A stretch of 64,000 nucleotides of DNA. Source: Saprospiraceae bacterium. Its GTDB lineage: Bacteria; Bacteroidota; Bacteroidia; Chitinophagales; Saprospiraceae. The DNA lies in NCBI GenBank assembly GCA_016718505.1, contig JADKDE010000003.1, forward strand, positions 248,001-312,000. The letters run 5' to 3'. Shown one piece after another: positions 9,244 through 17,559 of this stretch (positions within the stretch are counted from its first letter, which is position 1; each line of letters starts with the position of its first letter). The position numbers and the translations under genes are program-made. The notes under the pieces are model-generated. The model worked only from the letters and a program-made list of their open reading frames with translations. It was not told the DNA's origin and made no database searches.

Positions 9244-10623
9244 ATGGAATTGAAAAAAATTATTTACCTATGCCTTGGATTGTTTGGGATCTCAGGTTTA
9301 CTGCATTTGCTTGCTATGAATGGCACTCCTATTCATCCCCTAGCTTTGTTATCGAGCAGATGGGTAGCCCTAGCTGTTTTATTTTATATAGGCGTTAAAA
9401 AGAATAGTTTTACGCTATGGATTTTCATCTCGATGCTGATTGGTGCTGAAATTGGTTTGTATTTCGGGAAAGATGCCAGTGGACTCAAGGCCATCACTGA
9501 TATTTTTATTAGGATGATTAAAACCATCATTGCACCGTTGATTATTTCGACTTTGGTTGTAGGAATTGCTGGACATTCTAATATCAAGCAAGTAGGGAGA
9601 ATGGGGTGGAAATCGCTTGTGTATTTTGAACTAGTGACTACAATTGCACTCGTAGTGGGATTGGCGGCTATTAATTTTTCTCAGGCTGGAAAAGGACTAC
9701 AAGCTTTGCCTACAGAAATGTTAGAAAAAAATCAAGCTGAAATCGAGAAAAAAACTACTTCAGGAAAAGCAAAGACTGGAGTAGATCACGTGGTTGATAG
9801 CTTTCCAGAGAATATTGGCAAGGCCGTAGTTGAAAATAATATCTTACAAATAGTGGTCTTCGCTGTGATTTTTGGTATAGCACTGGCGATGGTTCACGGC
9901 TCAAAAAAACAAATGATGCTGGAATGGATGGAAAGCTTAGCAGAAATTATGTTTAAGTTCACCGATATTGTCATGCTGCTTTCGCCCTTTGCCGTCGGTG
10001 CTTCCATTGCCTATGCCGTAGGCAATCTCGGCTTGGACATATTTAGAAATCTCGCCTTGCTGGTCTTAACCTTGATGGTAGCATTGGTGATTTTCGTGCT
10101 TTGCGTTTTATTGCCGATTGCTCTTTTGATAAAATTACCCATTAAGAAATTCATTGAAGCAGTTAAAGAGCCCGTTTCGATTGCATTTTCGACAGCAAGT
10201 TCAGAAGCTGCACTACCTAAAGCCCTTGAAAATATGGAAAAATTTGGCGTTCCACAAAAAATAGTTGCTTTTGTATTGCCCACAGGCTATAGTTTCAACC
10301 TAGATGGGACGACGCTGTATCTATCATTGGCTTCAGTCTTTGTAGCCCAAGCAGCAGGAATTGATCTAAGTCTGGGTCAGCAGATCGCTATGATGCTTAC
10401 TTTGATGCTTACAAGCAAAGGTGTTGCAGGTGTAAGAAGTGCAGGGCTTGTAATCCTGCTTTCTACAGCCACCAGTTTTGATTTGCCACTATGGCCAATT
10501 GCGACTATATATGCCATTGACTTTATCATGGATATGGCCAGAACCTCCGTCAATATGCTGGGCAACTGTTTGGCAACTTGTGTAATAGCACGTTGGGAAG
10601 GCGAACTCCATGTAAAGGAATAA
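9244..10623 (+). CDS. dicarboxylate/amino acid:cation symporter (DAACS family)
   Basis: Sodium- or proton-coupled transporter of acidic amino acids or C4-dicarboxylates, 459 residues in the inner membrane. Family signatures are clear: the re-entrant loop TASSEAALPKALENM (serine-rich tip), SFNLDGTTLYLS (NMDGT-type cation site), the second hairpin LTSKGVAGVRSAG and the substrate-binding helix DMARTSVNMLGNCLA. It has about 60 residues ahead of the usual N-terminal helices, including two additional hydrophobic segments. It begins 6 bp after the M1 peptidase gene, which suggests a peptidase-plus-uptake unit. Substrate choice between glutamate and dicarboxylate cannot be read safely. Confidence 0.92.
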   Translation: MELKKIIYLCLGLFGISGLLHLLAMNGTPIHPLALLSSRWVALAVLFYIGVKKNSFTLWIFISMLIGAEIGLYFGKDASGLKAITDIFIRMIKTIIAPLIISTLVVGIAGHSNIKQVGRMGWKSLVYFELVTTIALVVGLAAINFSQAGKGLQALPTEMLEKNQAEIEKKTTSGKAKTGVDHVVDSFPENIGKAVVENNILQIVVFAVIFGIALAMVHGSKKQMMLEWMESLAEIMFKFTDIVMLLSPFAVGASIAYAVGNLGLDIFRNLALLVLTLMVALVIFVLCVLLPIALLIKLPIKKFIEAVKEPVSIAFSTASSEAALPKALENMEKFGVPQKIVAFVLPTGYSFNLDGTTLYLSLASVFVAQAAGIDLSLGQQIAMMLTLMLTSKGVAGVRSAGLVILLSTATSFDLPLWPIATIYAIDFIMDMARTSVNMLGNCLATCVIARWEGELHVKE

Positions 10624-10651
10624 TTTTCAAGAGACTTTCACAGATCATTTA

Positions 10652-10684
10652 TGACAATTTGGCATTTTTTTGGACAAATTGCTA
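10652..10684. promoter_or_regulatory. candidate chaperone operator upstream of dnaK
   Basis: TGACAATTTGGCA followed by a T-run and GGACAAATTGC, about 115-145 bp before the dnaK start. It mirrors the GCCAATTTGTC motif before htpG (749-762). The regulator is unknown. Confidence 0.3.
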
Positions 10685-10796
10685 TGCCATATCTCTATTT
10701 TTTATCAAAATGGCATTAAAAAATGAATTTTTCACCGTGGCACGAAGATTGATTATTGATTGATATTCATTTACAATCATTAATTAAATTTATACA

Positions 10797-12695
10797 ATGG
10801 GAAAAATTATAGGAATAGATTTAGGGACTACCAATTCTTGTGTAGCGGTGATGGAAGGGAATGAGCCAGTTGTCATACCAAATGACGAAGGTAAAAGAAC
10901 CACGCCATCCGTTGTAGCATTTATGGACAATGGCGAAAGAAAAATCGGAGACCCGGCAAAAAGACAAGCAATTACAAATCCAACACGTACAGTAGCTTCC
11001 ATCAAGAGATTTATGGGTAGCAGATTTACTGAAAGTCTTAAAGAAAAAGAACACGCGGCCTATACTATCGAAAAAGGCGACAACGACACCGTAAGGGTCA
11101 ATATCGATGGAAGACAATACAGCCCGCAAGAAATATCGGCTATGGTACTTCAAAAAATGAAGAAAGTTGCCGAAGATTATTTAGGCACAGAAGTAACTGA
11201 AGCAGTGGTTACTGTTCCAGCTTATTTCAATGACTCACAAAGACAAGCTACCAAAGAAGCTGGTGAAATAGCTGGATTGAAAATCTCCAGAATCATCAAT
11301 GAGCCGACTGCCGCTGCTTTGGCATACGGACTAGACAAGGGTGGAAAGGACATGACCATCGCTGTTTATGACCTTGGTGGTGGTACCTTTGATATTTCCA
11401 TCCTCGAATTGGGAGATGGGGTATTCGAAGTGAAATCTACCAATGGGGACACGCATCTTGGTGGTGATGATTTTGATAGAGTCATCATTGATTGGTTAGC
11501 TGATGGATTCAAAGCCGTAGAAAATATTGATTTGCGCAAAGATCCAATGGCCCTACAAAGGTTGAAAGAAGCTGCTGAAAAAGCCAAAATCGAGCTTTCA
11601 TCAGGTAGTGAAACAGAAATCAATTTGCCATACGTCACCGCTGTGGATGGTGTTCCAAAACACTTGGTGATGAAATTGTCTCGTGCAAAATTCGAACAAT
11701 TGACAGACAGCCTTGTACAAAGAACATTAGAGCCTTGTCGTTTGGCATTGAAAGATGCAGGTATGACCAGTGCAGACATAGATGAAATCATTTTAGTAGG
11801 AGGTTCTACTCGTATCCCTAGGATTCAGCAGGCAGTTGAAGACTTTTTCGGTAAAAAACCAAATAAAGGGGTAAATCCTGATGAAGTCGTTGCCATCGGA
11901 GCTGCTATCCAAGGAGGAGTTTTGAGCGGAGATGTACAGGACGTATTGTTGTTGGATGTTACGCCATTATCAATGGGTATCGAAACCATGGGTGGAGTAT
12001 ATGACGTTGTCATCGAATCCAACTCGACCATTCCAACCAAGAAAGCTAAGATTTATTCTACAGCAGCAGATAGTCAACCAAGCGTAGAGATCCATATCCT
12101 ACAAGGAGAAAGACCAATGGCTAGAGACAATCGTACGGTTGGTAGATTTATCTTAGACGGTATCCCACCTGCGCCTAGAGGTGTTCCACAGATCGAAGTA
12201 ACTTTCGACATGGATGCCAATGGAATCCTTAAGGTAAGCGCAAAAGACAAAGGTACTGGCAAGGAACAAAATATCCGTATCGAGGCTTCAACAGGACTTT
12301 CTAAAGAAGAAATAGAAAGAATGAAAAATGAAGCAGCCGCTAATGCAGAGACTGATAAAATAGCTAAAGAAAGAGTTGAGAAAATCAACCAAGCCGATTC
12401 AGTTATTTTCCAAAGTGAAAAGCAATTGAAAGAATACGGTGATAAAATACCGGCTGAGAAAAAAGTAAGGATCGAAGAGCAATTGAATGCACTTAAAGAA
12501 GCCCACAAAAATGAAGATGTTGCGGGTATCGATGCAGGACTAGCTGCTGTAAATGCTGCTTGGCAAGATGCCAGTCAAGACATGTATCAAGCTTCACAGC
12601 AAGGTACTGGTGCGGAACAAGATGGCCAAGACCAAGCTCAGGAAACCCCCAATAATGATCAACCAGCTGATGTTGAATACGAAGAAGTAAAGTAA
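10797..12695 (+). CDS. dnaK: HSP70-family molecular chaperone DnaK
   Basis: ATP-dependent chaperone, 632 residues, full length. The nucleotide-binding domain shows IGIDLGTTNSCVAVMEG at the N-terminus, AVYDLGGGTFDISILELG near residue 190 and VGGSTRIPRIQQ near 325. The linker VLLLDVTPLSMGIET leads into the substrate-binding beta domain and the helical lid, and the C-terminus ends in the conserved acidic tail EYEEVK. It stands alone: neither grpE nor dnaJ is adjacent. A strong rho-independent terminator follows. The ATG at 10797 matches the family start. Confidence 0.98.
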   Translation: MGKIIGIDLGTTNSCVAVMEGNEPVVIPNDEGKRTTPSVVAFMDNGERKIGDPAKRQAITNPTRTVASIKRFMGSRFTESLKEKEHAAYTIEKGDNDTVRVNIDGRQYSPQEISAMVLQKMKKVAEDYLGTEVTEAVVTVPAYFNDSQRQATKEAGEIAGLKISRIINEPTAAALAYGLDKGGKDMTIAVYDLGGGTFDISILELGDGVFEVKSTNGDTHLGGDDFDRVIIDWLADGFKAVENIDLRKDPMALQRLKEAAEKAKIELSSGSETEINLPYVTAVDGVPKHLVMKLSRAKFEQLTDSLVQRTLEPCRLALKDAGMTSADIDEIILVGGSTRIPRIQQAVEDFFGKKPNKGVNPDEVVAIGAAIQGGVLSGDVQDVLLLDVTPLSMGIETMGGVYDVVIESNSTIPTKKAKIYSTAADSQPSVEIHILQGERPMARDNRTVGRFILDGIPPAPRGVPQIEVTFDMDANGILKVSAKDKGTGKEQNIRIEASTGLSKEEIERMKNEAAANAETDKIAKERVEKINQADSVIFQSEKQLKEYGDKIPAEKKVRIEEQLNALKEAHKNEDVAGIDAGLAAVNAAWQDASQDMYQASQQGTGAEQDGQDQAQETPNNDQPADVEYEEVK

Positions 12696-12724
12696 AGATT
12701 AGAGATTGAATATTGGATGAATTG

Positions 12725-12773
12725 TCGTGTTGGATAATCCCTCAGAGGGATTATTCAGCACGATTTTTTTTTT
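12725..12773 (+). terminator. rho-independent terminator of dnaK
   Basis: Long hairpin with outer stem TCGTG/CACGA and inner stem ATAATCCCTC-AGA-GGGATTAT, followed by ten T residues. It ends the dnaK transcript ahead of the convergent hipT gene. Confidence 0.9.
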
Positions 12774-12900
12774 GAGGACAATGACCCAGGAATTGACGAA
12801 TTGATAAGGAAAAAGCCTTGGATCTGGCTGGAAGGTAAAGGGCATACTACAATTACAATGTTTTAATTTCCAATGACACTATCCCAAAAATGATAAAACC

Positions 12901-13857
12901 TTAATGTTCCTTATTTTCGAAGAAGTTAAAATGCTTTGATTTTAATAATTCGATATAATTTTTCTGCATTGTTTTAGTTAAAAAACTTTGATTGATAAAA
13001 TCTATCCATACGGGTAATGCAGCTTCAAATTTTGCATATATCCTTTCTAAAACTTTGCTGTTTATTTCCATACTTGAGGCCAACACATCAAAATCTTTCT
13101 TATTTAACCGATTTTTCTTTCCATTAATGGTTAATGCAGATTCTTCTTTATCATCTTGAATAACTAAAGCGGTGCTAACTAAATCATAAGCTGGAGATAA
13201 TTCATATTCTCCTAAAGTATTTTCTAATAAAGCAAAATTTTTCAAGTGCATATCTGCATTACCTGTTAGATAACAAAATATTACCAACTCAAACAAGCGT
13301 AAGATTTCAAAACCTTTATTTGTAGTAAACTTTTCAGTTATTTTAGCGACTTTTTCTATAGAACCCCTATATTTATGTTCAGTTAAATTCTCAGTTAATT
13401 GACAAAAATCTTCTAATGCAATTTTATCATTTTTATTTCTGTCAAAGCGTTTGGTTATATATGCCAATTCGCCAGATGCCAAACGAATTAAACAATGTTG
13501 AGCGGTTTTTATCTTCACTAAACTTGCCAAGTGCATTGTTAGATCTTCATTCTGAGGCAGTTCCTTATATTCGGGGGATGGTGGTTTTAAAATAAAATTA
13601 CCGTGTAAACCCACTATAGTTAGTCTGGATAGTTCTCTTTTATCCTTTTCGATTTCTAATGATAATTTTGGCTGAACACCAGTAACTGCAACACTTTTAA
13701 TAACAATTTGCTTGGCCAATTCTTCTAATTCTTTTAAATTAAAATCAATTATTGGCGCTTGTTTTGTTCCAAACATTCTTTTGGCACAAGGAGTATGAAA
13801 ATCAAGTTCATTCTCATTTAATGCTTGATAGCAATATAGACATTTATGAGTTTTCAA
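12901..13857 (-). CDS. hipT: HipT-like serine/threonine kinase toxin (HipA kinase lacking N-subdomain 1)
   Basis: A 318-residue kinase of the HipA family without the N-terminal subdomain that full HipA carries, as in the tripartite HipBST systems. Seen: N-terminal CLYCYQ..CAKRMFG segment, TGVQPKLSLE, the nucleotide-loop region GNFILKPPSPEY with ENEDLTMHLA-like PQNEDLTMHLA, the catalytic loop TGNADMHLKNF and metal-binding Asp in SPAYDLVS. The autophosphorylation motif of E. coli HipT (SIS before GYQPK) aligns with AVT here, so only a Thr remains (inference by alignment from memory). The start is a TTG at 13857, overlapping the end of the four-helix gene. Upstream are a HipS-like fragment and hipB. 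Confidence 0.85.
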   Translation of the reverse strand: MKTHKCLYCYQALNENELDFHTPCAKRMFGTKQAPIIDFNLKELEELAKQIVIKSVAVTGVQPKLSLEIEKDKRELSRLTIVGLHGNFILKPPSPEYKELPQNEDLTMHLASLVKIKTAQHCLIRLASGELAYITKRFDRNKNDKIALEDFCQLTENLTEHKYRGSIEKVAKITEKFTTNKGFEILRLFELVIFCYLTGNADMHLKNFALLENTLGEYELSPAYDLVSTALVIQDDKEESALTINGKKNRLNKKDFDVLASSMEINSKVLERIYAKFEAALPVWIDFINQSFLTKTMQKNYIELLKSKHFNFFENKEH

Positions 13858-14219
13858 TTTCGAATTCGGTTTTGATAGTTAATTGAATTTTTCCAATAAT
13901 TCTGCAAATTTCTTCCACTTCATTTATTAAAATTAAGGCCTCAGCCGACGTCAAGAAATTGGTTTCTTTTAAAAGCTTTAACCAGTATTTAGTTTCTCTT
14001 GCTTCCTTGTATGAAATTGTCCATTTAGCAAAAAAAAAAATCTCTTTCGCTTTGTCCACTGATAGCTTCTTCTATATTTGCGCCATTAGATGTTCCAATC
14101 CGCAAAAGTTGCTTAGATAATATAAACTCCTTCTTTTCAAGAGCTAAATATTTGTAAACATTCACTATCCTGACCGCAAAAGCAAATGATTTTTGTTGAA
14201 TTATAATATCCTTCTTCAT
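13844..14219 (-). pseudogene. four-helix-bundle protein (23S rRNA intervening-sequence / S23 type), frameshifted
   Basis: The N-terminal part (MKKDIIIQQKSFAFAVRIVN ... ILSKQLLRIGTSNGANIEEA) and the C-terminal part (AKWTISYKEARETKYWLKLL ... RIIGKIQLTIK) are the two halves of one ~120-residue four-helix-bundle protein. They are joined in different frames at an A-rich run on the + strand (about 14030-14040), so one indel in a homopolymer breaks it. Such genes are common, poorly understood, and often sit as independent insertions in Bacteroidota. Here it separates hipS from hipT and is flanked by ATTCATAATTC repeats. It could be a sequencing error rather than decay. Confidence 0.8.
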
Positions 14220-14221
14220 CC

Positions 14222-14281
14222 TTATTTCGTAATTCATAACTCAATCATTCATAATTCATAATTTCTCCATTCGTAATTGAA
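14222..14281. repeat. ATTCATAATTC-type short repeats
   Basis: Iterated words such as TTCGTAATTCATAACTCAAT and ATTCATAATTCATAATTTC lie between the four-helix gene and hipS and supply the last codons of the hipS frame (ending in NYE). The same words recur at 14585-14670. Confidence 0.7.
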
Positions 14282-14575
14282 ACACAACCAATACAATCAC
14301 GGCACAGAGTTAACAATAAACCAAACCTATCTCTTGAGTTTATTTTCCAGTTGGCCACAGCAATATTTAACAACCAACCTTCGGGAATCAAACCATCGAA
14401 AAAAGGAAATAAGATCTTGCTTTGATATGGCTCTTTTTGAAAAGGTAAAGTCAAGCTAATCGGTTTTGCATCATCAGCTTGCATAAAAATTTTATCGTAA
14501 TGAAAAAAATACCCATCATCATCATCCTCAGAAATAATTCCCCAAACTGTTTTTATAATAAACTAATCCTTTCCT
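14245..14575 (-). pseudogene. hipS: HipS-like N-subdomain protein, frameshifted near its start
   Basis: HipS is the separate small subunit that corresponds to N-subdomain 1 of HipA and neutralises HipT in HipBST systems. From the ATG at 14575 the frame reads MRKGLVYYKNS, then breaks near 14537. The family sequence resumes in another frame as GIISEDDDDGYFFHYDK and then QADDAKPISLTLP, FPFFDGLIPEGWLL and RFGLLLTLCRDCIG. A shorter product from the ATG at 14484 (79 residues) would lack the first strands. The C-terminus ends inside the ATTCATAATTC repeat. It lies between hipB and hipT, as in E. coli hipBST. Confidence 0.75.
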
Positions 14576-14584
14576 CATAGTTAT

Positions 14585-14670
14585 TTAATGTAATTCATAA
14601 TTCAATCATTCATAATTCAATAATTGTTCCATTCGTAATTCATAATTCAATCATTCATAATTCACAATTG
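14585..14670. repeat. ATTCATAATTC-type short repeats
   Basis: Several copies of ATTCATAATTCAATC and TTCGTAATTCATAATTC fill the space between hipB and hipS; the last codons of hipB (VNYE) come from this repeat. The same material lies at 14222-14281, so both ends of hipS carry it. Confidence 0.75.
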
Positions 14671-14860
14671 TTCTAACCCCAACAGTAGCACCAAACAGCG
14701 CTAAAACTTGATTTACTTTGTCTAATCTAAGCGATTCTTTTTCATTTTCTAATTCACGCAAAAAACGCAAACCTACGCCAGCCTTTTCAGCCAATTCAGG
14801 TTGTGTCAGCTTAAGCTGCTTACGTTTTTTCTTTACAAACTCTCCTAAGGACATATCCAT
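14651..14860 (-). CDS. hipB: XRE-family antitoxin/repressor HipB-like
   Basis: A 69-residue helix-turn-helix protein from the ATG at 14860: GEFVKKKRKQLKLTQPELAEKAGVGLRFLRELENEKESL is a clear HTH_3/XRE domain, followed by the short VNQVLALFGATVGV dimerisation strand typical of HipB-like antitoxins. It is the first gene of the hip operon on the minus strand. Three palindromic operators (14866-14960) lie directly upstream, the nearest one overlapping the ribosome-binding region, so autorepression is expected. The longer frame back to 15121 runs into mnmE in antisense and is not real. Confidence 0.9.
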   Translation of the reverse strand: MDMSLGEFVKKKRKQLKLTQPELAEKAGVGLRFLRELENEKESLRLDKVNQVLALFGATVGVRTIVNYE

Positions 14861-14865
14861 TTCTA

Positions 14866-14960
14866 TACCTTTTAGGGTACAAATATACGTATATTTTTTC
14901 AATCTATACCCTATTGGGTACATTTTATTCAAAAATATGCTAATTATACCCGATCGGGTA
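14866..14960 (-). promoter_or_regulatory. hip operon promoter with three HipB operators
   Basis: Three 14-bp palindromes of the form TACCC-N4-GGGTA: TACCTTTTAGGGTA (14866-14879), TACCCTATTGGGTA (14907-14920) and TACCCGATCGGGTA (14947-14960, perfect). Their starts are 41 and 40 bp apart, close to four helical turns. A minus-strand -7 element TATATTTG (14880-14887) lies between the first two. By analogy with E. coli HipB (TATCC-N8-GGATA) these are the repressor sites. Confidence 0.85.
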
Positions 14961-14963
14961 CCA

Positions 14964-16316
14964 TTACTTCCCGATACAAAAATCTCGAAAGATGATGTCC
15001 AGTAAATCGTCGGTTTGAATCTGGCCCGTGAGGCTGCCGAGATGGTGCAGGGCGAACCGCAATTCTGCCGCAATAAAATCATGCGTGTCCTCATGCTCCA
15101 AACAATCCAAAGCCTTTTCAAGAGCCTGCTTGGTCGAACTGAGCTCTTGTATATGGCGACTATTGACTACTAGGGTGTTGAATGGTTTTATCTGGCTTTT
15201 GATATGATCTATAATCCTGGCTTTAAGCGCTTCGATTCCTGTTTTATTTTTTGCGGAAATATGAATATCTGGTTGGACTTCAAGTTGCTCAATTAAATCA
15301 CTTTTGTTGTGAACTTTGAGTATTAAACTGTCCGCTTCGCTGTGTGTAAGCAACATAGAATGCATTTCTGCGAAGCCCTCCTTTTTATCAAAAATATGCA
15401 AAATTATTTGAGCCTTTTTTATTGAATCCAAAGCGCGATCAATTCCCATTTTTTCTATGACATCCTCCGTTTTTCGGAGCCCAGCGGTGTCGATGAACCG
15501 GATCTTGTACCCATCCCACACTACAGTATCTTCGATGGTGTCTCTGGTAGTTCCAGCGATTTCGGAAACTATGGCTCGCTCCTCCCCTAGGAATACGTTG
15601 AGCAAAGTTGATTTCCCAACGTTGGGTTCTCCTATGATAGCGATCGGAATGCCGTCCTTTATCACATTCCCAAGCTTGAAAGACGCTATGAGTTGGCTGA
15701 TCTTGTTGATACTTGATTTCAATAAAGAACTCAGTTCCTGACGATTGGCAAACTCCACATCTTCTTCCCCAAAATCCAATTCCAACTCCAATAGTGCCGC
15801 CAATCTCATGATGCCTTCACGCAACTGAACTATATCCTGACTGAATCCCCCTCTCAACTGATTCATGGCTATTGCGTGAGCTGCCTTGTTGTCGGAAGCT
15901 ATGATATCGGCTACAGCCTCAGCCTGTGCCAAGTCCATCTTGCCATTCAAAAAGGCACGCATAGTAAATTCTCCGGGTTGGGCATGAACACAGCCATTTG
16001 CGAGGCACAATTGGATGATTTGTGCGATAATATAAGGCGATGCGTGACAGTGTATCTCAACAGAATCCTCCCCAGTATAGGACTTTGGACTCTTAAAACA
16101 TGAAACCAAACATTCGTCAATCAATGCCCCTTTGTTATCAATTATTTTCCCAAAAAATATTTCATTCCCTTGAGATATTTGTATTTTATTATTCGAAAAA
16201 AAATGTCCAATGACATCGAAAGTTTTCTTCCCCGATATGCGGATATTGGCAATGGCCCCACCCTGTCCAGAGGCTAAGGCAACTATCGTATGATCCAGCT
16301 GAATGTCTAAAAACAT
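14964..16316 (-). CDS. mnmE: tRNA uridine-5-carboxymethylaminomethyl(34) synthesis GTPase MnmE
   Basis: With MnmG, modifies the wobble uridine of certain tRNAs. It is 450 residues, full length. The N-terminal folate-binding domain (TIVALASGQGGAIANIRISG) and helical domain are present. The G domain carries G1 GEPNVGKSTLLN, G2 TTRD and G3 DTAGLRKT, with NKSD as G4. The protein ends in the invariant FCIGK, with the cysteine needed for catalysis. It is monocistronic; the first hip operator lies just after its stop. Confidence 0.97.
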   Translation of the reverse strand: MFLDIQLDHTIVALASGQGGAIANIRISGKKTFDVIGHFFSNNKIQISQGNEIFFGKIIDNKGALIDECLVSCFKSPKSYTGEDSVEIHCHASPYIIAQIIQLCLANGCVHAQPGEFTMRAFLNGKMDLAQAEAVADIIASDNKAAHAIAMNQLRGGFSQDIVQLREGIMRLAALLELELDFGEEDVEFANRQELSSLLKSSINKISQLIASFKLGNVIKDGIPIAIIGEPNVGKSTLLNVFLGEERAIVSEIAGTTRDTIEDTVVWDGYKIRFIDTAGLRKTEDVIEKMGIDRALDSIKKAQIILHIFDKKEGFAEMHSMLLTHSEADSLILKVHNKSDLIEQLEVQPDIHISAKNKTGIEALKARIIDHIKSQIKPFNTLVVNSRHIQELSSTKQALEKALDCLEHEDTHDFIAAELRFALHHLGSLTGQIQTDDLLDIIFRDFCIGK

Positions 16317-16375
16317 GAATTCTTTCTTTTATCAAATACTATCGCAAAATAAAATTTGGTTAAATATGCGTTAAA

Positions 16376-16408
16376 TTTGTTTTGCAAAGCTAATAATTTT
16401 TATTTTTG
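16376..16408 (+). promoter_or_regulatory. Bacteroidota promoter of the phosphatase gene
   Basis: -33 TTTG (16376-16379) and -7 TATTTTTG (16401-16408), separated by 21 bp, 20 bp before the ATG at 16428. Confidence 0.5.
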
Positions 16409-16427
16409 CATTATAATTTATCCCAGT

Positions 16428-16895
16428 ATGAACGTCCTTTTTGTATGCTTAGGCAATATTTGCCGATCTCCCCTTGGCGAGGGTATTCTCAAGAATATTT
16501 GTGAACACTCTGGCTTGGATTGGCATATTGATTCAGCGGGAACTGGTGGATGGCATGCTGGTGAATCTCCCGACCACCGCTCGATTAAGGTTGCTGCAAA
16601 GCACGGCATCGATATTCATCAACAAAGTGCACGACAATTTAAACAAGAGGATTTTGAAAAATTTGACCATATTATTGCCATGGACAAATCTAACTTCAAA
16701 GACCTCACATCGTTGACTTCCGATCCCAGCCATCTAGCCAAAATTTCGCTCATGATGGATTTCGACAGTGCTTCCACCTATAGAGATGTCCCAGATCCAT
16801 ATTATGACAATCGATTTGATCTGGTGTTTGAACTGGTCACCAATGCTTGCAATGGTTTCGTGCAAAAATTCGCTGAGGTTCCCATTTCATCTTAA
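16428..16895 (+). CDS. low-molecular-weight protein-tyrosine phosphatase
   Basis: A 155-residue cytosolic phosphatase. The P-loop CLGNICRS (CX5R-S) begins at residue 7, and the general-acid loop DPYYD lies near residue 123. Size and motif order match the YfkJ/Wzb group. The ATG at 16428 is chosen because it precedes the canonical MNVLFVCLGN start; the frame upstream to 16356 contains the promoter. The physiological substrate is not evident; no exopolysaccharide genes are nearby. Confidence 0.95.
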   Translation: MNVLFVCLGNICRSPLGEGILKNICEHSGLDWHIDSAGTGGWHAGESPDHRSIKVAAKHGIDIHQQSARQFKQEDFEKFDHIIAMDKSNFKDLTSLTSDPSHLAKISLMMDFDSASTYRDVPDPYYDNRFDLVFELVTNACNGFVQKFAEVPISS

Positions 16896-16933
16896 TAATG
16901 ATCCTTGGGTAGTTACAAATGACAATTTATAAT

Positions 16934-16941
16934 TATATTTG
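16934..16941 (+). promoter_or_regulatory. Bacteroidota -7 promoter element
   Basis: TATATTTG followed by GCGCC, 41 bp before the ATG of the DUF1573 lipoprotein gene at 16983. Confidence 0.55.
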
Positions 16942-16982
16942 CGCCCCGAAACATATTTTTATTGAAATTAAAAATTTATTTT

Positions 16983-17513
16983 ATGAAGTATTTGAGTTTA
17001 ATCCTTGTTATCGTTCTTGCTATTTCATGTAAAAACGACCCCAAATCAACAACTGCCACAGCGACTTCCCCATCTGAAGCAGCCAATGCAGCCGCTAATC
17101 CACAAAATGCTACAAACCCAACTGTCGATCCCAATGCAGCTTCTACCACAGCTACTGGACCTACGACTACCATGAAATTTGATTCAGATACCTATGATTT
17201 TGGAAAAGCCAAAGCGGGTCCTAAATTCAAACACCGTTATGAATTTACCAATACTGGAAATGAAAAATTGATCATAAGCACCGTTAAACCTGGTTGCGGA
17301 TGTACAACGACTGATTATACTAAAGAACCAGTAGAACCTGGAAAAAAAGGTTTCATCGAAGCTGTATTCAACTCTGAAGGTCAATCCAGCGGTCCTAAAA
17401 TCAAAACCATCAACGTTATAGCCAATACCAATCCTCCACAATCTGTTTTGATGATCAAAGGAGAATTGACCGATGGTGCTCAGCCAAAGACCATAAAGAC
17501 TGACGGACACTAG
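16983..17513 (+). CDS. DUF1573 lipoprotein
   Basis: 176 residues. The N-terminus is a lipoprotein signal with lipobox LAISC, then a low-complexity Ala/Thr/Asn/Pro spacer (about residues 20-62) and one DUF1573 Ig-like domain: DTYDFGKAKAG, HRYEFTNTGNEKLIIS and the KPGCGCTTTDY motif. DUF1573 proteins are abundant in Bacteroidota envelopes; their role is unknown. It stands alone between the phosphatase and asnB. The frame opens upstream to 16962, but the lipoprotein signal fixes the start at 16983. Confidence 0.9.
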   Translation: MKYLSLILVIVLAISCKNDPKSTTATATSPSEAANAAANPQNATNPTVDPNAASTTATGPTTTMKFDSDTYDFGKAKAGPKFKHRYEFTNTGNEKLIISTVKPGCGCTTTDYTKEPVEPGKKGFIEAVFNSEGQSSGPKIKTINVIANTNPPQSVLMIKGELTDGAQPKTIKTDGH

Positions 17514-17559
17514 TTTTAGGTCACATATTTTTAAAAAATTTCTTTAATATCCTTCACTT

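Noticed and set aside
10652..10684. Sigma-54 (-24/-12) promoter before dnaK
   Set aside because: TTGGCA is present, but the GG-N10-GC spacing to a -12 element is not met.
14651..15121. 156-residue version of the hipB product
   Set aside because: The extra 87 residues run antiparallel through the operators and into mnmE; the HTH protein starts at 14860.
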